From NCBI GenBank assembly GCA_022493055.1, contig CP092781.1, positions 558,001 through 622,000 on the forward strand: a stretch of DNA of 64,000 nucleotides, written 5' to 3'. Positions 54,747 to 64,000 of this stretch are shown here, piece by piece. The DNA comes from Staphylococcus roterodami (GTDB lineage: Bacteria > Bacillota > Bacilli > Staphylococcales > Staphylococcaceae). The notes under the pieces are model-generated. The model was not told the DNA's origin, ran no database searches, and saw nothing but the letters and a program-made list of their open reading frames with translations. The number at the start of each line of letters is the position of its first letter. The first letter of the stretch is position 1. Both the position numbers and the translations under genes were made by a program.

Positions 54747-56231
54747 ATGGAAAAAAAGAATAAGCAAATAGATAGAGGCGATTTAAAACAAAACCTATCT
54801 GAAAAATTTGTATGGGCTATTGCATATGGTTCATGTATCGGATGGGGCGCATTCATCTTACCAGGAGACTGGATTAAGCAATCAGGTCCGATTGCAGCAT
54901 CAATTGGTATTATTATTGGTGCATTGTTAATGATATTAATTGCGGTAAGTTATGGCGCATTAGTAGAAAGATTTCCAGTATCAGGGGGCGCATTTGCCTT
55001 TAGTTTCTTAAGTTTTGGCAGATATGTGAGTTTCTTCTCATCATGGTTTTTAACTTTTGGTTATGTCTGTGTAGTTGCTTTAAATGCGACCGCATTCAGT
55101 TTATTAGTTAAATTCTTATTGCCAGACGTCTTAAATAACGGGAAATTATACACTATTGCAGGTTGGGACGTTTATATCACGGAAATCATTATTGCTACTG
55201 TGTTGTTACTTGTATTTATGCTTGTGACAATTCGTGGTGCGAGTGTATCTGGATCATTACAATATTACTTCTGTGTAGCAATGGTTATCGTTGTATTATT
55301 AATGTTCTTTGGTTCATTCTTCGGTAATAATTTTGCTCTTGAAAATTTAAAGCCTTTAGCTGAACCTAGCAAAGGATGGTTTGTATCTATAATTGTTATT
55401 GTATCAGTCGCTCCATGGGCGTATGTTGGATTTGATAATATACCTCAAACAGCGGAAGAGTTTAACTTTGCACCGAATAAGACATTTAAACTTATTGTGT
55501 ATAGTTTACTGGCAGCATCATTAACGTATGTTATTATGATTCTTTATACAGGTTGGTTATCAACAAGTCACCAAAGTTTAAATGGACAATTATGGTTAAC
55601 GGGTGCAGTTACACAAACAGCATTTGGTTATATTGGTTTAGGTATACTAGCCATTGCAATAATGATGGGTATCTTTACAGGTTTAAATGGTTTCTTAATG
55701 AGTTCAAGTCGTTTGCTATTTTCAATGGGGCGTTCAGGTATTATGCCAACAATGTTTAGTAAATTACATAGTAAATACAAAACGCCTTATGTTGCAATCA
55801 TTTTCTTAGTAGGGGTGTCATTAATTGCACCTTGGTTAGGAAGAACGGCATTGACATGGATAGTTAATATGTCTTCTACAGGCGTATCAATTGCTTACTT
55901 TATTACATGTTTGTCTGCGGCTAAATTATTTAGTTATAACAAACAAAGTAATACGTATGCTCCTGTATATAAAACATTTGCTATTATTGGCTCAGTCGTA
56001 TCATTTATTTTCTTAGCATTGTTATTAGTGCCAGGATCACCAGCTGCATTGACGGCACCATCTTATATTGCTTTGATTGGATGGTTAATCATTGGATTGA
56101 TATTCTTTATAATTCGATATCCTAAGTTGAAAAATATGGATAATGATGAATTGAGCCGTTTAATTTTAAATAAAAGTGAAAATGAAGTTGATCATATGAT
56201 TGAAGAACCTGAAAAAGAAACAACTAAATAA
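54747..56231 (+). CDS. APC-family amino acid permease
   Basis: This 494-residue transporter has about 12 membrane segments. The first helix contains GSCIGWGAFILPGDWI and helix 6 carries WAYVGFDNIPQTAEEF, as in the amino acid-polyamine-organocation family. The C-terminal tail is acidic. I use ATG 54747; the longer frame starting at 54711 has a poorer ribosome site. The substrate cannot be read from the sequence. Confidence 0.82.
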   Translation: MEKKNKQIDRGDLKQNLSEKFVWAIAYGSCIGWGAFILPGDWIKQSGPIAASIGIIIGALLMILIAVSYGALVERFPVSGGAFAFSFLSFGRYVSFFSSWFLTFGYVCVVALNATAFSLLVKFLLPDVLNNGKLYTIAGWDVYITEIIIATVLLLVFMLVTIRGASVSGSLQYYFCVAMVIVVLLMFFGSFFGNNFALENLKPLAEPSKGWFVSIIVIVSVAPWAYVGFDNIPQTAEEFNFAPNKTFKLIVYSLLAASLTYVIMILYTGWLSTSHQSLNGQLWLTGAVTQTAFGYIGLGILAIAIMMGIFTGLNGFLMSSSRLLFSMGRSGIMPTMFSKLHSKYKTPYVAIIFLVGVSLIAPWLGRTALTWIVNMSSTGVSIAYFITCLSAAKLFSYNKQSNTYAPVYKTFAIIGSVVSFIFLALLLVPGSPAALTAPSYIALIGWLIIGLIFFIIRYPKLKNMDNDELSRLILNKSENEVDHMIEEPEKETTK

Positions 56232-56235
56232 TAAA

Positions 56236-56290
56236 AGAATCGCACAATATACCTTCTTAATTTGGAGGCGTATCGTGCGATTTTTTGTAT
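56236..56290 (+). terminator. Terminator after the permease gene
   Basis: GAATCGCACAATATAC pairs with GTATCGTGCGATTTTTT across about 17 bases; the T run follows at once. Confidence 0.75.
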
Positions 56291-56338
56291 TGTAAAAATT
56301 GGTATTTAAGTCGAGATGGAGCCAGTGAAAAAAACAAT

Positions 56339-56797
56339 CTATAACCGTTTAAAAGATTTTACAAAGCCTGAAACAATTAATTTAGAAATTTGGTCTGCAA
56401 ATAATAAGCCTAGTGCAATGGCGCCTGCAATAAGCGTTACTTCTAACATTGTATTAATTGCTGTGCTGAAATTTAATAAGACTAAATTTTTTGTAGCATC
56501 GTATGCTAAACCACCAGGTACTAATGGAATGATACCAGTTACCATAAAAATGATGGCAGGTTCTTTTTGTTTGCGAGCCATATAATGACTTAACAAGCCT
56601 AATGCTAAACTGCCAAAGAAACTAGAATATATTGTGTGTACATTTAAACCATTGAAAAACAGTATATAAACCATCCATCCACACGTACCAACGAAGCCAC
56701 AAGATAAATATAATTTTCTAGGTGCATCGAATATGACACAGAAAAACGTTGATGCTAAAAAGCTAAAGATAAAGTTTAATATCCAAAACATAGTCAT
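56339..56797 (-). CDS. Threonine/serine exporter family protein, small subunit (ThrE_2, DUF3815)
   Basis: This 152-residue protein has about five membrane helices and the pattern FMVTGIIPLVPGGLAYDA of the ThrE-type small subunit. It follows the larger subunit after 7 bases. In Corynebacterium the two halves are one ThrE protein; in Firmicutes they are split. Export of threonine or serine is inferred from the family. Confidence 0.82.
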   Translation of the reverse strand: MTMFWILNFIFSFLASTFFCVIFDAPRKLYLSCGFVGTCGWMVYILFFNGLNVHTIYSSFFGSLALGLLSHYMARKQKEPAIIFMVTGIIPLVPGGLAYDATKNLVLLNFSTAINTMLEVTLIAGAIALGLLFADQISKLIVSGFVKSFKRL

Positions 56798-56804
56798 GAT
56801 ACTC

Positions 56805-57569
56805 CTATACTAAAATTAATACGCTACCAACGCCAGCACCGATGCCAAACGCAGTAACCAATGCTTCTAATGATTTCGTTGTGAACATCAACATGTGTCC
56901 ACCAAATAAATCTTGTATTGCATTTGTTATTAATACACCAGGGACAATGGGCATGACTGCGGCAATGATAATAGTTGCTAAGTCACCTGTTGGAATAAGT
57001 GTATGTCCAATAACAGCGATAATCCCGATGACTAAGGAGCCTATAAATTCAGGGATAAACTGTGCATGTAACTTACGATCTAGAATTTCAGTAACTAAGT
57101 ATCCTAGACTACCCGCTAGTATTGCCGTTAAGACATCAATCAATCTACCACCTTGTAAATATAAGAAACTCATTGCAATCATTGCTGCAGCAAAACCTTT
57201 AAAAGGAAGACTGCTGTCTCGCTTAGCTACATATATTTTTTCGAGCTGTGATTTTGCTTCTTCTAATGTAATTTCATTATTTGTAATTTGACGCGAAATT
57301 TTATTCGCCTGCGATATTTTAATTAAGTTAGTATCCCGAGAGGTAATTCTAAATATTCTAGGAAACGATTCCGAATGTAATGTAAACTGAATGACAGTAT
57401 TTGTAACAAAGCTGTTACTTTCACTGTAGCCAAGTTTTTTTGCAATACGTGTCATTGTATCTTCTACACGCGTACCTTCTGCACCAGATTCTAATAATAT
57501 GCGGGCAACTAGCATTACAACATCTTTAATTAGTACTTCTTGTTTATATTCTTCTGAATTTATATCCAT
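56805..57569 (-). CDS. Threonine/serine exporter family protein, large subunit (ThrE, DUF1212)
   Basis: This 254-residue protein has an N-terminal soluble part with LLESGAEGTRVEDTMTRIA and a membrane part with five helices including AAVMPIVPGVLITNAIQDL. It pairs with the gene immediately downstream. Together they match a split ThrE exporter. Substrate assignment is by family. Confidence 0.84.
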   Translation of the reverse strand: MDINSEEYKQEVLIKDVVMLVARILLESGAEGTRVEDTMTRIAKKLGYSESNSFVTNTVIQFTLHSESFPRIFRITSRDTNLIKISQANKISRQITNNEITLEEAKSQLEKIYVAKRDSSLPFKGFAAAMIAMSFLYLQGGRLIDVLTAILAGSLGYLVTEILDRKLHAQFIPEFIGSLVIGIIAVIGHTLIPTGDLATIIIAAVMPIVPGVLITNAIQDLFGGHMLMFTTKSLEALVTAFGIGAGVGSVLILV

Positions 57570-57771
57570 GTCATCACCATTGTTTTAAGAATTAATACTC
57601 ATTATAGTTTATACACTATAAAATAACCACATGAGCTATTGAAAAGTTGTTATTGATCTAAAATAACTAATATTTGAAACGATTATAATAACAAACATCG
57701 GAAATCTTTGTAGCCAATATTCTCTTATTGGATAAAAAGGAAAATTTATTGAAAAAATTCGACAAAAATAT

Positions 57772-57796
57772 GTTTCAAATATTTCAAATAGGTTAA
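57772..57796 (+). promoter_or_regulatory. Candidate sigma-B promoter of rsaA
   Basis: GTTTCA, a 13-base spacer and GGTTAA fit the sigma-B pattern GTTTAA-N12-15-GGGTAT with mismatches in both boxes. It lies just upstream of the RsaA region; RsaA is known to be sigma-B dependent in S. aureus. Confidence 0.45.
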
Positions 57797-57802
57797 AATA
57801 AT

Positions 57803-57950
57803 ATTAGTTAACCATTACAAAAATTGTATAGAGTAGCGACTGTATAATTTCTATTGAGGTTAACGTTTATATGTAGTGATAGTAGTTAAAGTTCTCCCAA
57901 GGAAGACTACTCGGGTACACTTTGCTATGCGCAAAGTGTACCTTGTTATT
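57803..57950 (+). ncRNA. rsaA: Small regulatory RNA RsaA
   Basis: In S. aureus RsaA lies between the ThrE-like gene and hemQ, and the sequence here fits. A C-rich unpaired stretch TTCTCCCAAGG (57892-57902) is followed by a strong terminator stem GGTACACTTTGC / GCAAAGTGTACC (57914-57942) with a TATGC loop and TTGTTATT. RsaA represses the regulator MgrA by pairing with its mRNA through the UCCC loop. The ends are estimates; the 5' end depends on the proposed promoter. Confidence 0.75.
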
Positions 57951-58048
57951 GATAATACAATAGCACATTATTAAAAGTTCAAACATAAAGATTTCAACTA
58001 TTTACTAAATCACATCTTATGTATACGGGAATATACTGAAGATAAACG

Positions 58049-58087
58049 AAAAATTCCAAGCTTATTCATTTAAGCTTGGAATTTTTT
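58049..58087 (-). terminator. Terminator of hemQ
   Basis: AAAATTCCAAGCTTA / TAAGCTTGGAATTTT with a short loop forms a strong stem with T tails on both strands. It lies 26 bases past the hemQ stop. Confidence 0.85.
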
Positions 58088-58112
58088 ATTAACTTATAGT
58101 CATTATCGTAGG

Positions 58113-58865
58113 TTATGAAATCGCAAAAAATTGATTAAATTCGTCTGTATTTAAAATATGACCTACGAAGAAACTTCCAAAATCACCATAACGTGCTGTT
58201 GTTTCATCAAAACGCATTTCATAAACAATTTTTTTGAATTGTAATACATCATCGGAGAACAATGTTACGCCCCATTCGAAATCATCGAAACCAACAGAAC
58301 CTGTGATGAACTGTTTGATTTTACCAGCATATTTTCGGCCAATCATACCATGGTCATACATTAATTTTTGGCGTTCTTCCATAGTTAACATATACCAGTT
58401 ATAAGTTTCATTACGTCGCTTATTCATTGGGTAGAAACAAATATAATCAGAATGTGGTAATTCAGGATAAAGTCTAGCTTTTACATGTGGATTCTCATAT
58501 GGATCTTCATCTGATTTACCAGCTAAATAATTACTTAATTCAATTACAGATACATATGAATAAGTTGGGATTAAGAAGTCGGCAATACGTAATTTATTAA
58601 ATTCATTTTCAATATGGTTTAAGGTCTTCATTTCTGGACGTAGGAACCATAATAATAAATCTGCTTTTTGTCCAGTTATATTGTAAATTGCTTGATCACC
58701 TGCATTTGATGATCTTACAGTTGCTGTACTTTCTAAAAATGACTGTAATTCAGCGACAAGTGCATCATGTTCATCCTTTGGAACTAGGCGCAATGATGCC
58801 CAATCAACTGCATAAAATAAGTGTAGACTATACCAACCATCTAAAGTTTCGGCTGCTTGACTCAT
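58113..58865 (-). CDS. hemQ: Coproheme decarboxylase HemQ
   Basis: HemQ turns coproheme III into heme b by decarboxylation in the coproporphyrin pathway of Gram-positive bacteria. The 250-residue protein has the chlorite-dismutase-like fold, begins with [19 protein letters not shown], and has the active-site tyrosine in [15 protein letters not shown] and the segment [16 protein letters not shown]. The start follows AAAAGGAGCGATTCAC. It is divergent from pta. Confidence 0.92.
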   Translation of the reverse strand: MSQAAETLDGWYSLHLFYAVDWASLRLVPKDEHDALVAELQSFLESTATVRSSNAGDQAIYNITGQKADLLLWFLRPEMKTLNHIENEFNKLRIADFLIPTYSYVSVIELSNYLAGKSDEDPYENPHVKARLYPELPHSDYICFYPMNKRRNETYNWYMLTMEERQKLMYDHGMIGRKYAGKIKQFITGSVGFDDFEWGVTLFSDDVLQFKKIVYEMRFDETTARYGDFGSFFVGHILNTDEFNQFFAIS

Positions 58866-58958
58866 GTGAATCGCTCCTTTTCAAAAATCATCAGTTCTTT
58901 ACAAATTTTATCATAAACAATAGTATGAACGATAAAATAATGATTACAAAATGGTGAC

Positions 58959-58988
58959 TTGGCATTATAAAATAAAATGGCGTATAAT
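58959..58988 (+). promoter_or_regulatory. Candidate sigma-A promoter of pta
   Basis: TTGGCA and TATAAT with 18 bases between them lie 45 bases before the pta start. Confidence 0.6.
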
Positions 58989-59032
58989 TATACCGTGAAT
59001 TATTAATAAAAACATCAATCTAGGAGGATATT

Positions 59033-60019
59033 ATGGCTGATTTATTAAATGTATTAAAAGACAAACTTTCTGGTAAAAACGTTAAAATCGTATTGCCTGA
59101 AGGAGAGGACGAACGTGTTCTAACTGCAGCAACACAATTACAACAAACGGATTATGTAACACCAATCGTATTGGGTGATGTAGAAAAAGTTCAATCACTA
59201 GCGCAAAAATTAAACCTTGATATTACTAATATTGAATTAATCAACCCTGCAACAAGTGAATTGAAAGCAGAATTAGTTCAATCATTTGTTGAACGTCGTA
59301 AAGGTAAAGCTACTGAAGAACAAGCACAAGAATTATTAAACAATGTGAACTACTTCGGAACGATGTTAGTATACGCTGGTAAAGCTGATGGATTAGTAAG
59401 TGGTGCTGCACATTCAACAGGTGATACTGTACGCCCAGCATTACAAATTATTAAAACTAAGCCAGGAGTATCAAGAACTTCAGGTATTTTCTTCATGATT
59501 AAAGGTGACGAGCAATACATTTTTGGTGATTGTGCAATTAACCCTGTACTTGATTCACAAGGTCTTGCAGAAATTGCAGTAGAAAGTGCTAAATCAGCAT
59601 TAAGCTTTGGTATGGATCCAAAAGTTGCAATGTTAAGCTTTTCAACAAAAGGTTCTGCTAAATCAGACGATGTAACTAAAGTTCAAGAAGCTGTAAAATT
59701 AGCACAACAAAAAGCTGAAGAAGAAAAATTAGATGCCATTATTGATGGTGAATTCCAATTTGATGCTGCGATCGTACCAGGTGTTGCAGAGAAAAAAGCG
59801 CCAGGTGCTAAATTGCAAGGAGATGCAAATGTCTTTGTATTCCCAAGTTTAGAAGCGGGTAATATTGGATATAAAATTGCACAACGTTTAGGTGGATACG
59901 ATGCAGTTGGTCCAGTATTACAAGGTTTAAATTCTCCAGTAAATGACTTATCTCGTGGCTGTTCAATTGAAGATATATACAATTTATCAATTATCACAGC
60001 AGCACAAACATTACAATAA
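59033..60019 (+). CDS. pta: Phosphate acetyltransferase
   Basis: Pta interconverts acetyl-CoA and acetyl phosphate in overflow metabolism. The 328-residue protein has the family segments GKNVKIVLPEGEDERVL, GMLVSGAAHSTGDTVRPALQ-like VSGAAHSTGDTVRPALQ, and VFPSLEAGNIGYKIAQRLG. The start follows AGGAGGATATT. lipL starts 2 bases after the stop. Confidence 0.96.
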   Translation: MADLLNVLKDKLSGKNVKIVLPEGEDERVLTAATQLQQTDYVTPIVLGDVEKVQSLAQKLNLDITNIELINPATSELKAELVQSFVERRKGKATEEQAQELLNNVNYFGTMLVYAGKADGLVSGAAHSTGDTVRPALQIIKTKPGVSRTSGIFFMIKGDEQYIFGDCAINPVLDSQGLAEIAVESAKSALSFGMDPKVAMLSFSTKGSAKSDDVTKVQEAVKLAQQKAEEEKLDAIIDGEFQFDAAIVPGVAEKKAPGAKLQGDANVFVFPSLEAGNIGYKIAQRLGGYDAVGPVLQGLNSPVNDLSRGCSIEDIYNLSIITAAQTLQ

Positions 60020-60021
60020 CA

Positions 60022-60858
60022 ATGGATTTAGCGAGTAAATATTTTAATGGTGTCAACTGGCGATATATAGACCATTCATCAGGATTAGAACCGATGCAAT
60101 CTTTCGCTTTCGATGATACGTTTTCTGAAAGTGTAGGCAAAGATTTGTCGGATAATGTTGTTCGTACTTGGGTGCATCAACATACAGTTATATTAGGGAT
60201 TCATGATTCAAGATTACCTTTTTTGAAAGATGGCATTGAGTATTTAACAAATGAGATTGGATATAATGCCATCGTTAGAAATTCAGGTGGTTTAGGTGTT
60301 GTGCTCGATCAAGGTGTATTAAATATTTCACTGATATTTAAAGGGCAGACAGAAACAACTATAGATGAAGCATTCACTGTGATGTATTTATTAATTAGTA
60401 AGATGTTTGAAGATGAGAACGTTGATATTGATACAATGGAAATTGAACATTCATATTGCCCAGGAAAATTCGACTTAAGTATTGATGGCAAGAAATTTGC
60501 AGGCATATCACAACGAAGAGTTAGAGGTGGCATTGCCGTACAAATTTATCTATGTGTTGAAGGATCCGGTTCAGAACGTGCATTAATGATGCAAAAATTT
60601 TATACACATGCTTTAAAAGGTGAAGTTACAAAATTTAAGTATCCTGAAATTGAACCATCATGCATGGCATCTTTGGAAACATTACTAAATAAAACAATCA
60701 CAGTTCAAGATGTTATGTTTTCATTGCTTTATGCAATTAAAGACCTTGGTGGTGTCTTGAACATGACACCTGTAACGAATGAAGAATGGCAAAGATTTGA
60801 TAAATATTTCGATAAAATGATTGATAGAAATAAAAAAATGACAGACAATATGCAGTAG
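60022..60858 (+). CDS. lipL: Octanoyl-[GcvH]:protein N-octanoyltransferase LipL
   Basis: LipL transfers octanoyl from GcvH to the E2 subunits in the relay pathway of lipoic acid synthesis. The 278-residue protein has the biotin/lipoate ligase fold with RNSGGLGVVLDQGVLNIS and EHSYCPGKFDLSIDGKKFAGIS, where the catalytic cysteine of the YCPGKFD segment is visible. It is coupled to pta with a 2-base gap. Confidence 0.9.
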   Translation: MDLASKYFNGVNWRYIDHSSGLEPMQSFAFDDTFSESVGKDLSDNVVRTWVHQHTVILGIHDSRLPFLKDGIEYLTNEIGYNAIVRNSGGLGVVLDQGVLNISLIFKGQTETTIDEAFTVMYLLISKMFEDENVDIDTMEIEHSYCPGKFDLSIDGKKFAGISQRRVRGGIAVQIYLCVEGSGSERALMMQKFYTHALKGEVTKFKYPEIEPSCMASLETLLNKTITVQDVMFSLLYAIKDLGGVLNMTPVTNEEWQRFDKYFDKMIDRNKKMTDNMQ

Positions 60859-61438
60859 TCTCGAGAAATAGCAGTCCCTTTCATAGAAATGTTTGGGGCT
60901 GTTATTTTTCATATTAAGTATAAAAAAGTTAATCGAATTAATTTTAAAATGGGACGTCATTCAATTGAAAGTAATGATATGATTGAAATGATAAAATTTT
61001 AAATTAAATTTTTAACTTGAGGCATTAAATGTACTAAGAAATGGGTATAAGGAATGAATGTGAATAGTTAAATAATCATACTATATATTGAAATGTTCTA
61101 ATACTTTAGTAGTAAATCTATATATTCCAATAATTATTTGTAGTATTATAGTTAGGGTGGAAAATTATAAATTGTAGGGCTATTTTATAAAAATATAAAA
61201 ATCTGAGATATCACTTGATAAGATATAAACTTTGAAGTTATTGAAAGTTAGATTTATACTAATCAAGTTAAATCAATTATAAACTGAAAATAAAGTTTTT
61301 ATACATAGTAATAATAATACAAGCAAAAGACTGTAAAATACAATAAACGCATTTGCGTAAACAACTTAGAATATGATGTCTTTTACTATTAAAAAATAAT
61401 GATTCAAGTATAGGATAAATATAAAAGGTGATATTGAC
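60859..61438 (+). other. Intergenic region lipL-mvaK1 with terminator
   Basis: AAATAGCAGTCCC (60866-60880 region) pairs with GGGGCTGTTATTT (60895-60908 region), followed by T, and terminates pta-lipL. The remaining 500 or so bases are very AT-rich and hold no gene I can support; the mvaK1 promoter must lie here but no single candidate stands out. Confidence 0.5.
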
Positions 61439-62359
61439 ATGACAAGAAAAGGATATGGGGAATCGACAGGAAAGATTATTTTAATAGGGGAACATGCTGT
61501 TACGTTTGGAGAGCCAGCGATTGCAGTACCGTTTAACGCAGGTAAAATTAAAGTTTTAATAGAAGCGTTAGAAAGTGGGAACTATTCATCTATTAAAAGT
61601 GATGTCTATGATGGCATGTTATATGATGCGCCTGAACATCTTAAGTCTTTGGTGAACCGTTTTGTAGAATTAAATAATATTACAGAGCCGCTAGCAGTTA
61701 CGATTCAAACGAATTTACCACCATCACGTGGATTAGGATCAAGTGCAGCTGTTGCGGTAGCTTTTGTTCGTGCAAGTTATGATTATTTAGGGAAATCCTT
61801 AACGAAGGAAGAACTTATTGAAAAGGCAAATTGGGCAGAACAAATTGCACATGGTAAACCGAGTGGCATCGACACACAAACGATTGTTTCTGGAAAACCT
61901 GTTTGGTTCCAAAAAGGTCATGCTGAAACATTGAAAACATTAAGTTTAGATGGTTATATGGTTGTGATTGATACTGGTGTGAAAGGTTCGACCAGACAAG
62001 CAGTCGAGGATGTTCATAAACTTTGTGAGAATCCTCAGTACATGACACATGTAAAACATATCGGTAATTTAGTTTTACGTGCGAGTGATGTGATTGAACA
62101 TCATAACTTTGAAGCCTTAGCGGATATCTTTAATGAATGTCATGCGGATTTAAAAGCATTGACAGTTAGTCATGATAAAATAGAACAATTAATGAAAATT
62201 GGTAAGGAAAATGGCGCCATTGCAGGTAAACTTACAGGTGCTGGTCGAGGTGGAAGTATGTTATTGCTTGCTAAAGACTTACCAACAGCGAAAAATATTG
62301 TGAAAGCTGTAGAAAAAGCTGGTGCAGCACATACATGGATTGAGAATTTAGGAGGTTAA
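61439..62359 (+). CDS. mvaK1: Mevalonate kinase
   Basis: This GHMP kinase phosphorylates mevalonate in the isoprenoid pathway. The 306-residue protein has GKIILIGEHAVTFGEPAIA, the ATP-binding PPSRGLGSSAAVAVA, and the C-terminal KLTGAGRGGSMLLLA. It heads the operon mvaK1-mvaD-mvaK2, with 4 bases before mvaD. Confidence 0.95.
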   Translation: MTRKGYGESTGKIILIGEHAVTFGEPAIAVPFNAGKIKVLIEALESGNYSSIKSDVYDGMLYDAPEHLKSLVNRFVELNNITEPLAVTIQTNLPPSRGLGSSAAVAVAFVRASYDYLGKSLTKEELIEKANWAEQIAHGKPSGIDTQTIVSGKPVWFQKGHAETLKTLSLDGYMVVIDTGVKGSTRQAVEDVHKLCENPQYMTHVKHIGNLVLRASDVIEHHNFEALADIFNECHADLKALTVSHDKIEQLMKIGKENGAIAGKLTGAGRGGSMLLLAKDLPTAKNIVKAVEKAGAAHTWIENLGG

Positions 62360-62363
62360 TGCG

Positions 62364-63347
62364 TTGATTAAAAGTGGCAAAGCACGTGCACATACAAATA
62401 TTGCACTTATAAAATATTGGGGTAAAAAAGATGAAGCACTTATCATTCCAATGAATAATAGCATATCTGTTACATTAGAAAAATTTTACACTGAAACGAA
62501 AGTCACTTTTAACGACCAGTTGACACAGGATCAATTTATGTTGAATGGTGAACAGGTTAGTGGTAAAGAATTTGAGAAAATTTCAAAATATATGGATATT
62601 GTCAGAAATAGAGCTGACATCGATTGGTATGCAGAAATTGAAAGCAACAATTTTGTACCAACTGCAGCAGGATTGGCTTCATCAGCGAGTGCATATGCAG
62701 CTTTAGCAGCAGCTTGTAATGAAGCGCTAGACATGCAGTTGTCAGATAAAGACTTATCGAGATTGGCGCGAATTGGTTCTGGTTCTGCGTCGCGTAGTAT
62801 TTATGGTGGATTTGCAGAATGGGAAAAAGGGTATAGTGATGAGACGTCATATGCCGTTCCACTTGAATCAGACCATTTTGAAGATGACCTTGCCATGATA
62901 TTTGTTGTGATTAATCAACATTCTAAAAAGGTACCTAGTCGATATGGTATGTCATTGACACGAAACACATCAAGGTTTTACCAATATTGGTTAGATCATA
63001 TTGATGAAGATTTAGCTGAAGCAAAAGCAGCGATTCAAGACAAAGATTTTAAACGCCTTGGTGAAGTAATTGAAGAAAATGGTTTACGTATGCATGCTAC
63101 AAACCTAGGATCAACACCGCCGTTCACATATCTTGTGCAAGAAAGTTATGATGTCATGGCGCTCGTTCACGAATGCCGAGAAGCGGGATATCCGTGTTAT
63201 TTTACGATGGATGCGGGTCCTAATGTGAAAATACTTGTAGAAAAGAAAAACAAGCAACAGATTATAGATAAATTATTAACACAGTTTGATAATAACCAAA
63301 TTATTGATAGTGACATTATTGCCACAGGAATTGAAATAATTGAGTAA
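62364..63347 (+). CDS. mvaD: Diphosphomevalonate decarboxylase
   Basis: MvaD converts diphosphomevalonate to isopentenyl diphosphate in an ATP-dependent step. The 327-residue protein starts at a TTG codon after GGAGGTTAATGCG. Family features are ARAHTNIALIKYWGK and PTAAGLASSASAYAALA, and the C-terminal TMDAGPNVKIL. Second gene of the mevalonate operon. Confidence 0.95.
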   Translation: MIKSGKARAHTNIALIKYWGKKDEALIIPMNNSISVTLEKFYTETKVTFNDQLTQDQFMLNGEQVSGKEFEKISKYMDIVRNRADIDWYAEIESNNFVPTAAGLASSASAYAALAAACNEALDMQLSDKDLSRLARIGSGSASRSIYGGFAEWEKGYSDETSYAVPLESDHFEDDLAMIFVVINQHSKKVPSRYGMSLTRNTSRFYQYWLDHIDEDLAEAKAAIQDKDFKRLGEVIEENGLRMHATNLGSTPPFTYLVQESYDVMALVHECREAGYPCYFTMDAGPNVKILVEKKNKQQIIDKLLTQFDNNQIIDSDIIATGIEIIE

Positions 63348-63359
63348 GGAAGAGATAAA

Positions 63360-64000
63360 ATGATTCAGGTCAAAGCACCCGGAAAACTTTATATTGCTGG
63401 AGAATATGCTGTAACAGAACCAGGATATAAATCTGTACTTATAGCATTAGATCGCTTTGTAACTGCTACTATTGAGGAAGCAGATAATTACAAAGGTACC
63501 ATTCATTCAAAAGCTTTACATCATAACCCAGTAACATTTAGTAGAGATGAAGATAGTATTGTCATCTCAGATCCACATGCAGCAAAACAATTAAATTATG
63601 TGGTTACAGCTATTGAAATATTTGAACAGTATGCTAAAAGTTGCAATATTGCAATGAAGCATTTTCATCTGACAATTGATAGTAATTTAGATGATTCAAA
63701 TGGCCACAAATATGGATTAGGTTCAAGTGCAGCAGTACTTGTGTCAGTTATAAAAGTATTGAATGAATTTTATGATATGAAGTTATCTAATTTATACATT
63801 TATAAACTGGCAGTAATTGCAAATATGAAGTTACAAAGTTTAAGTTCATGCGGAGATATTGCCGTTAGTGTTTATAGTGGATGGTTAGCGTATAGTACTT
63901 TTGATCATGAATGGGTTAAACATCAAATTGAAGATACAACTGTGGAAGAAGTTTTAATCAAAAACTGGCCTGGATTACACATCGAACCATTACAAGCTCC
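63360..64000 (+). CDS. mvaK2: Phosphomevalonate kinase, N-terminal part
   Basis: The frame starts MIQVKAPGKLYIAGEYAVTE after AAGGAAGAGATAAA and runs off the window. KYGLGSSAAVLVSVI is the GHMP ATP-binding motif. It converts phosphomevalonate to diphosphomevalonate, the middle step of the operon's pathway. The gene is third in the operon, 12 bases after mvaD. About 213 codons are present here and the rest is outside. Confidence 0.95.
   Translation, partial: MIQVKAPGKLYIAGEYAVTEPGYKSVLIALDRFVTATIEEADNYKGTIHSKALHHNPVTFSRDEDSIVISDPHAAKQLNYVVTAIEIFEQYAKSCNIAMKHFHLTIDSNLDDSNGHKYGLGSSAAVLVSVIKVLNEFYDMKLSNLYIYKLAVIANMKLQSLSSCGDIAVSVYSGWLAYSTFDHEWVKHQIEDTTVEEVLIKNWPGLHIEPLQA

Overview
The window is AT-rich chromosomal DNA from the Staphylococcus aureus complex. 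The gene order rpoC - L7Ae-like - rpsL - rpsG - fusA - tuf, then ilvE, sdrC with two Sdr glycosyltransferases, vraABC, ung, rsaA, hemQ, pta, lipL and mvaK1-mvaD-mvaK2, is diagnostic of this group. Several proteins (Tuf, FusA, the L7Ae-like protein, ProP) differ at a few residues from the S. aureus sequences as I remember them. A close relative such as S. argenteus or S. schweitzeri, or a divergent S. aureus lineage, is therefore possible; this is recollection, not a search.

Layout. Positions 1-6060 hold the end of rpoC and the translation operon. Positions 6180-15290 are housekeeping metabolism: an M20 amidohydrolase, threonine catabolism (kbl and an SDR-type threonine dehydrogenase), the Hsp31/glyoxalase-III protein HchA, a lone ribulokinase-like protein, ilvE behind a CodY-like box, and an HAD phosphatase. 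About 15300-30562 is an inserted conjugative element of the ICE6013 type. It carries an IS30-like DDE transposase (here split by a frameshift), a lipoprotein, a T4SS-like conjugation module on the minus strand, a rolling-circle Rep/relaxase beside a GC-rich structured origin region, DUF961 proteins, and a small protein with two helix-turn-helix-like repeats at the right end. I see no antibiotic-resistance cargo. It lies in the convergent gap between the HAD gene and the deoxynucleoside kinase pair, with imperfect 8-9 bp terminal inverted repeats and an AAA on each side.

Positions 30687-34099 hold nucleoside kinases, tadA, a Cof-type phosphatase and an FMN reductase. Next comes sdrC, broken by one in-frame nonsense codon in its second B repeat. 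The SD repeat and LPETG anchor remain in frame downstream, and sdrD and sdrE are absent from this position. The two Sdr glycosyltransferases follow intact. Positions 40600-47530 hold folE2, bshB2-yojF, nagB, hxlA-hxlB, an HAD phosphatase and proP. Positions 48080-51204 are vraABC plus a small MaoC-like gene. The rest carries pdxK/thiD, ung, an amino-acid permease, a split threonine/serine exporter, the sRNA RsaA, hemQ, pta, lipL and the mevalonate kinase operon, which runs off the right edge.

The most interesting points are the frameshifted transposase, the tandem-repeat DNA-binding candidate whose ribosome site lies in the loop of a 12 bp inverted repeat at the element's right end, a membrane-protein gene facing against the conjugation operon with two tiny membrane peptides beside it, and the loss of surface-anchored SdrC.
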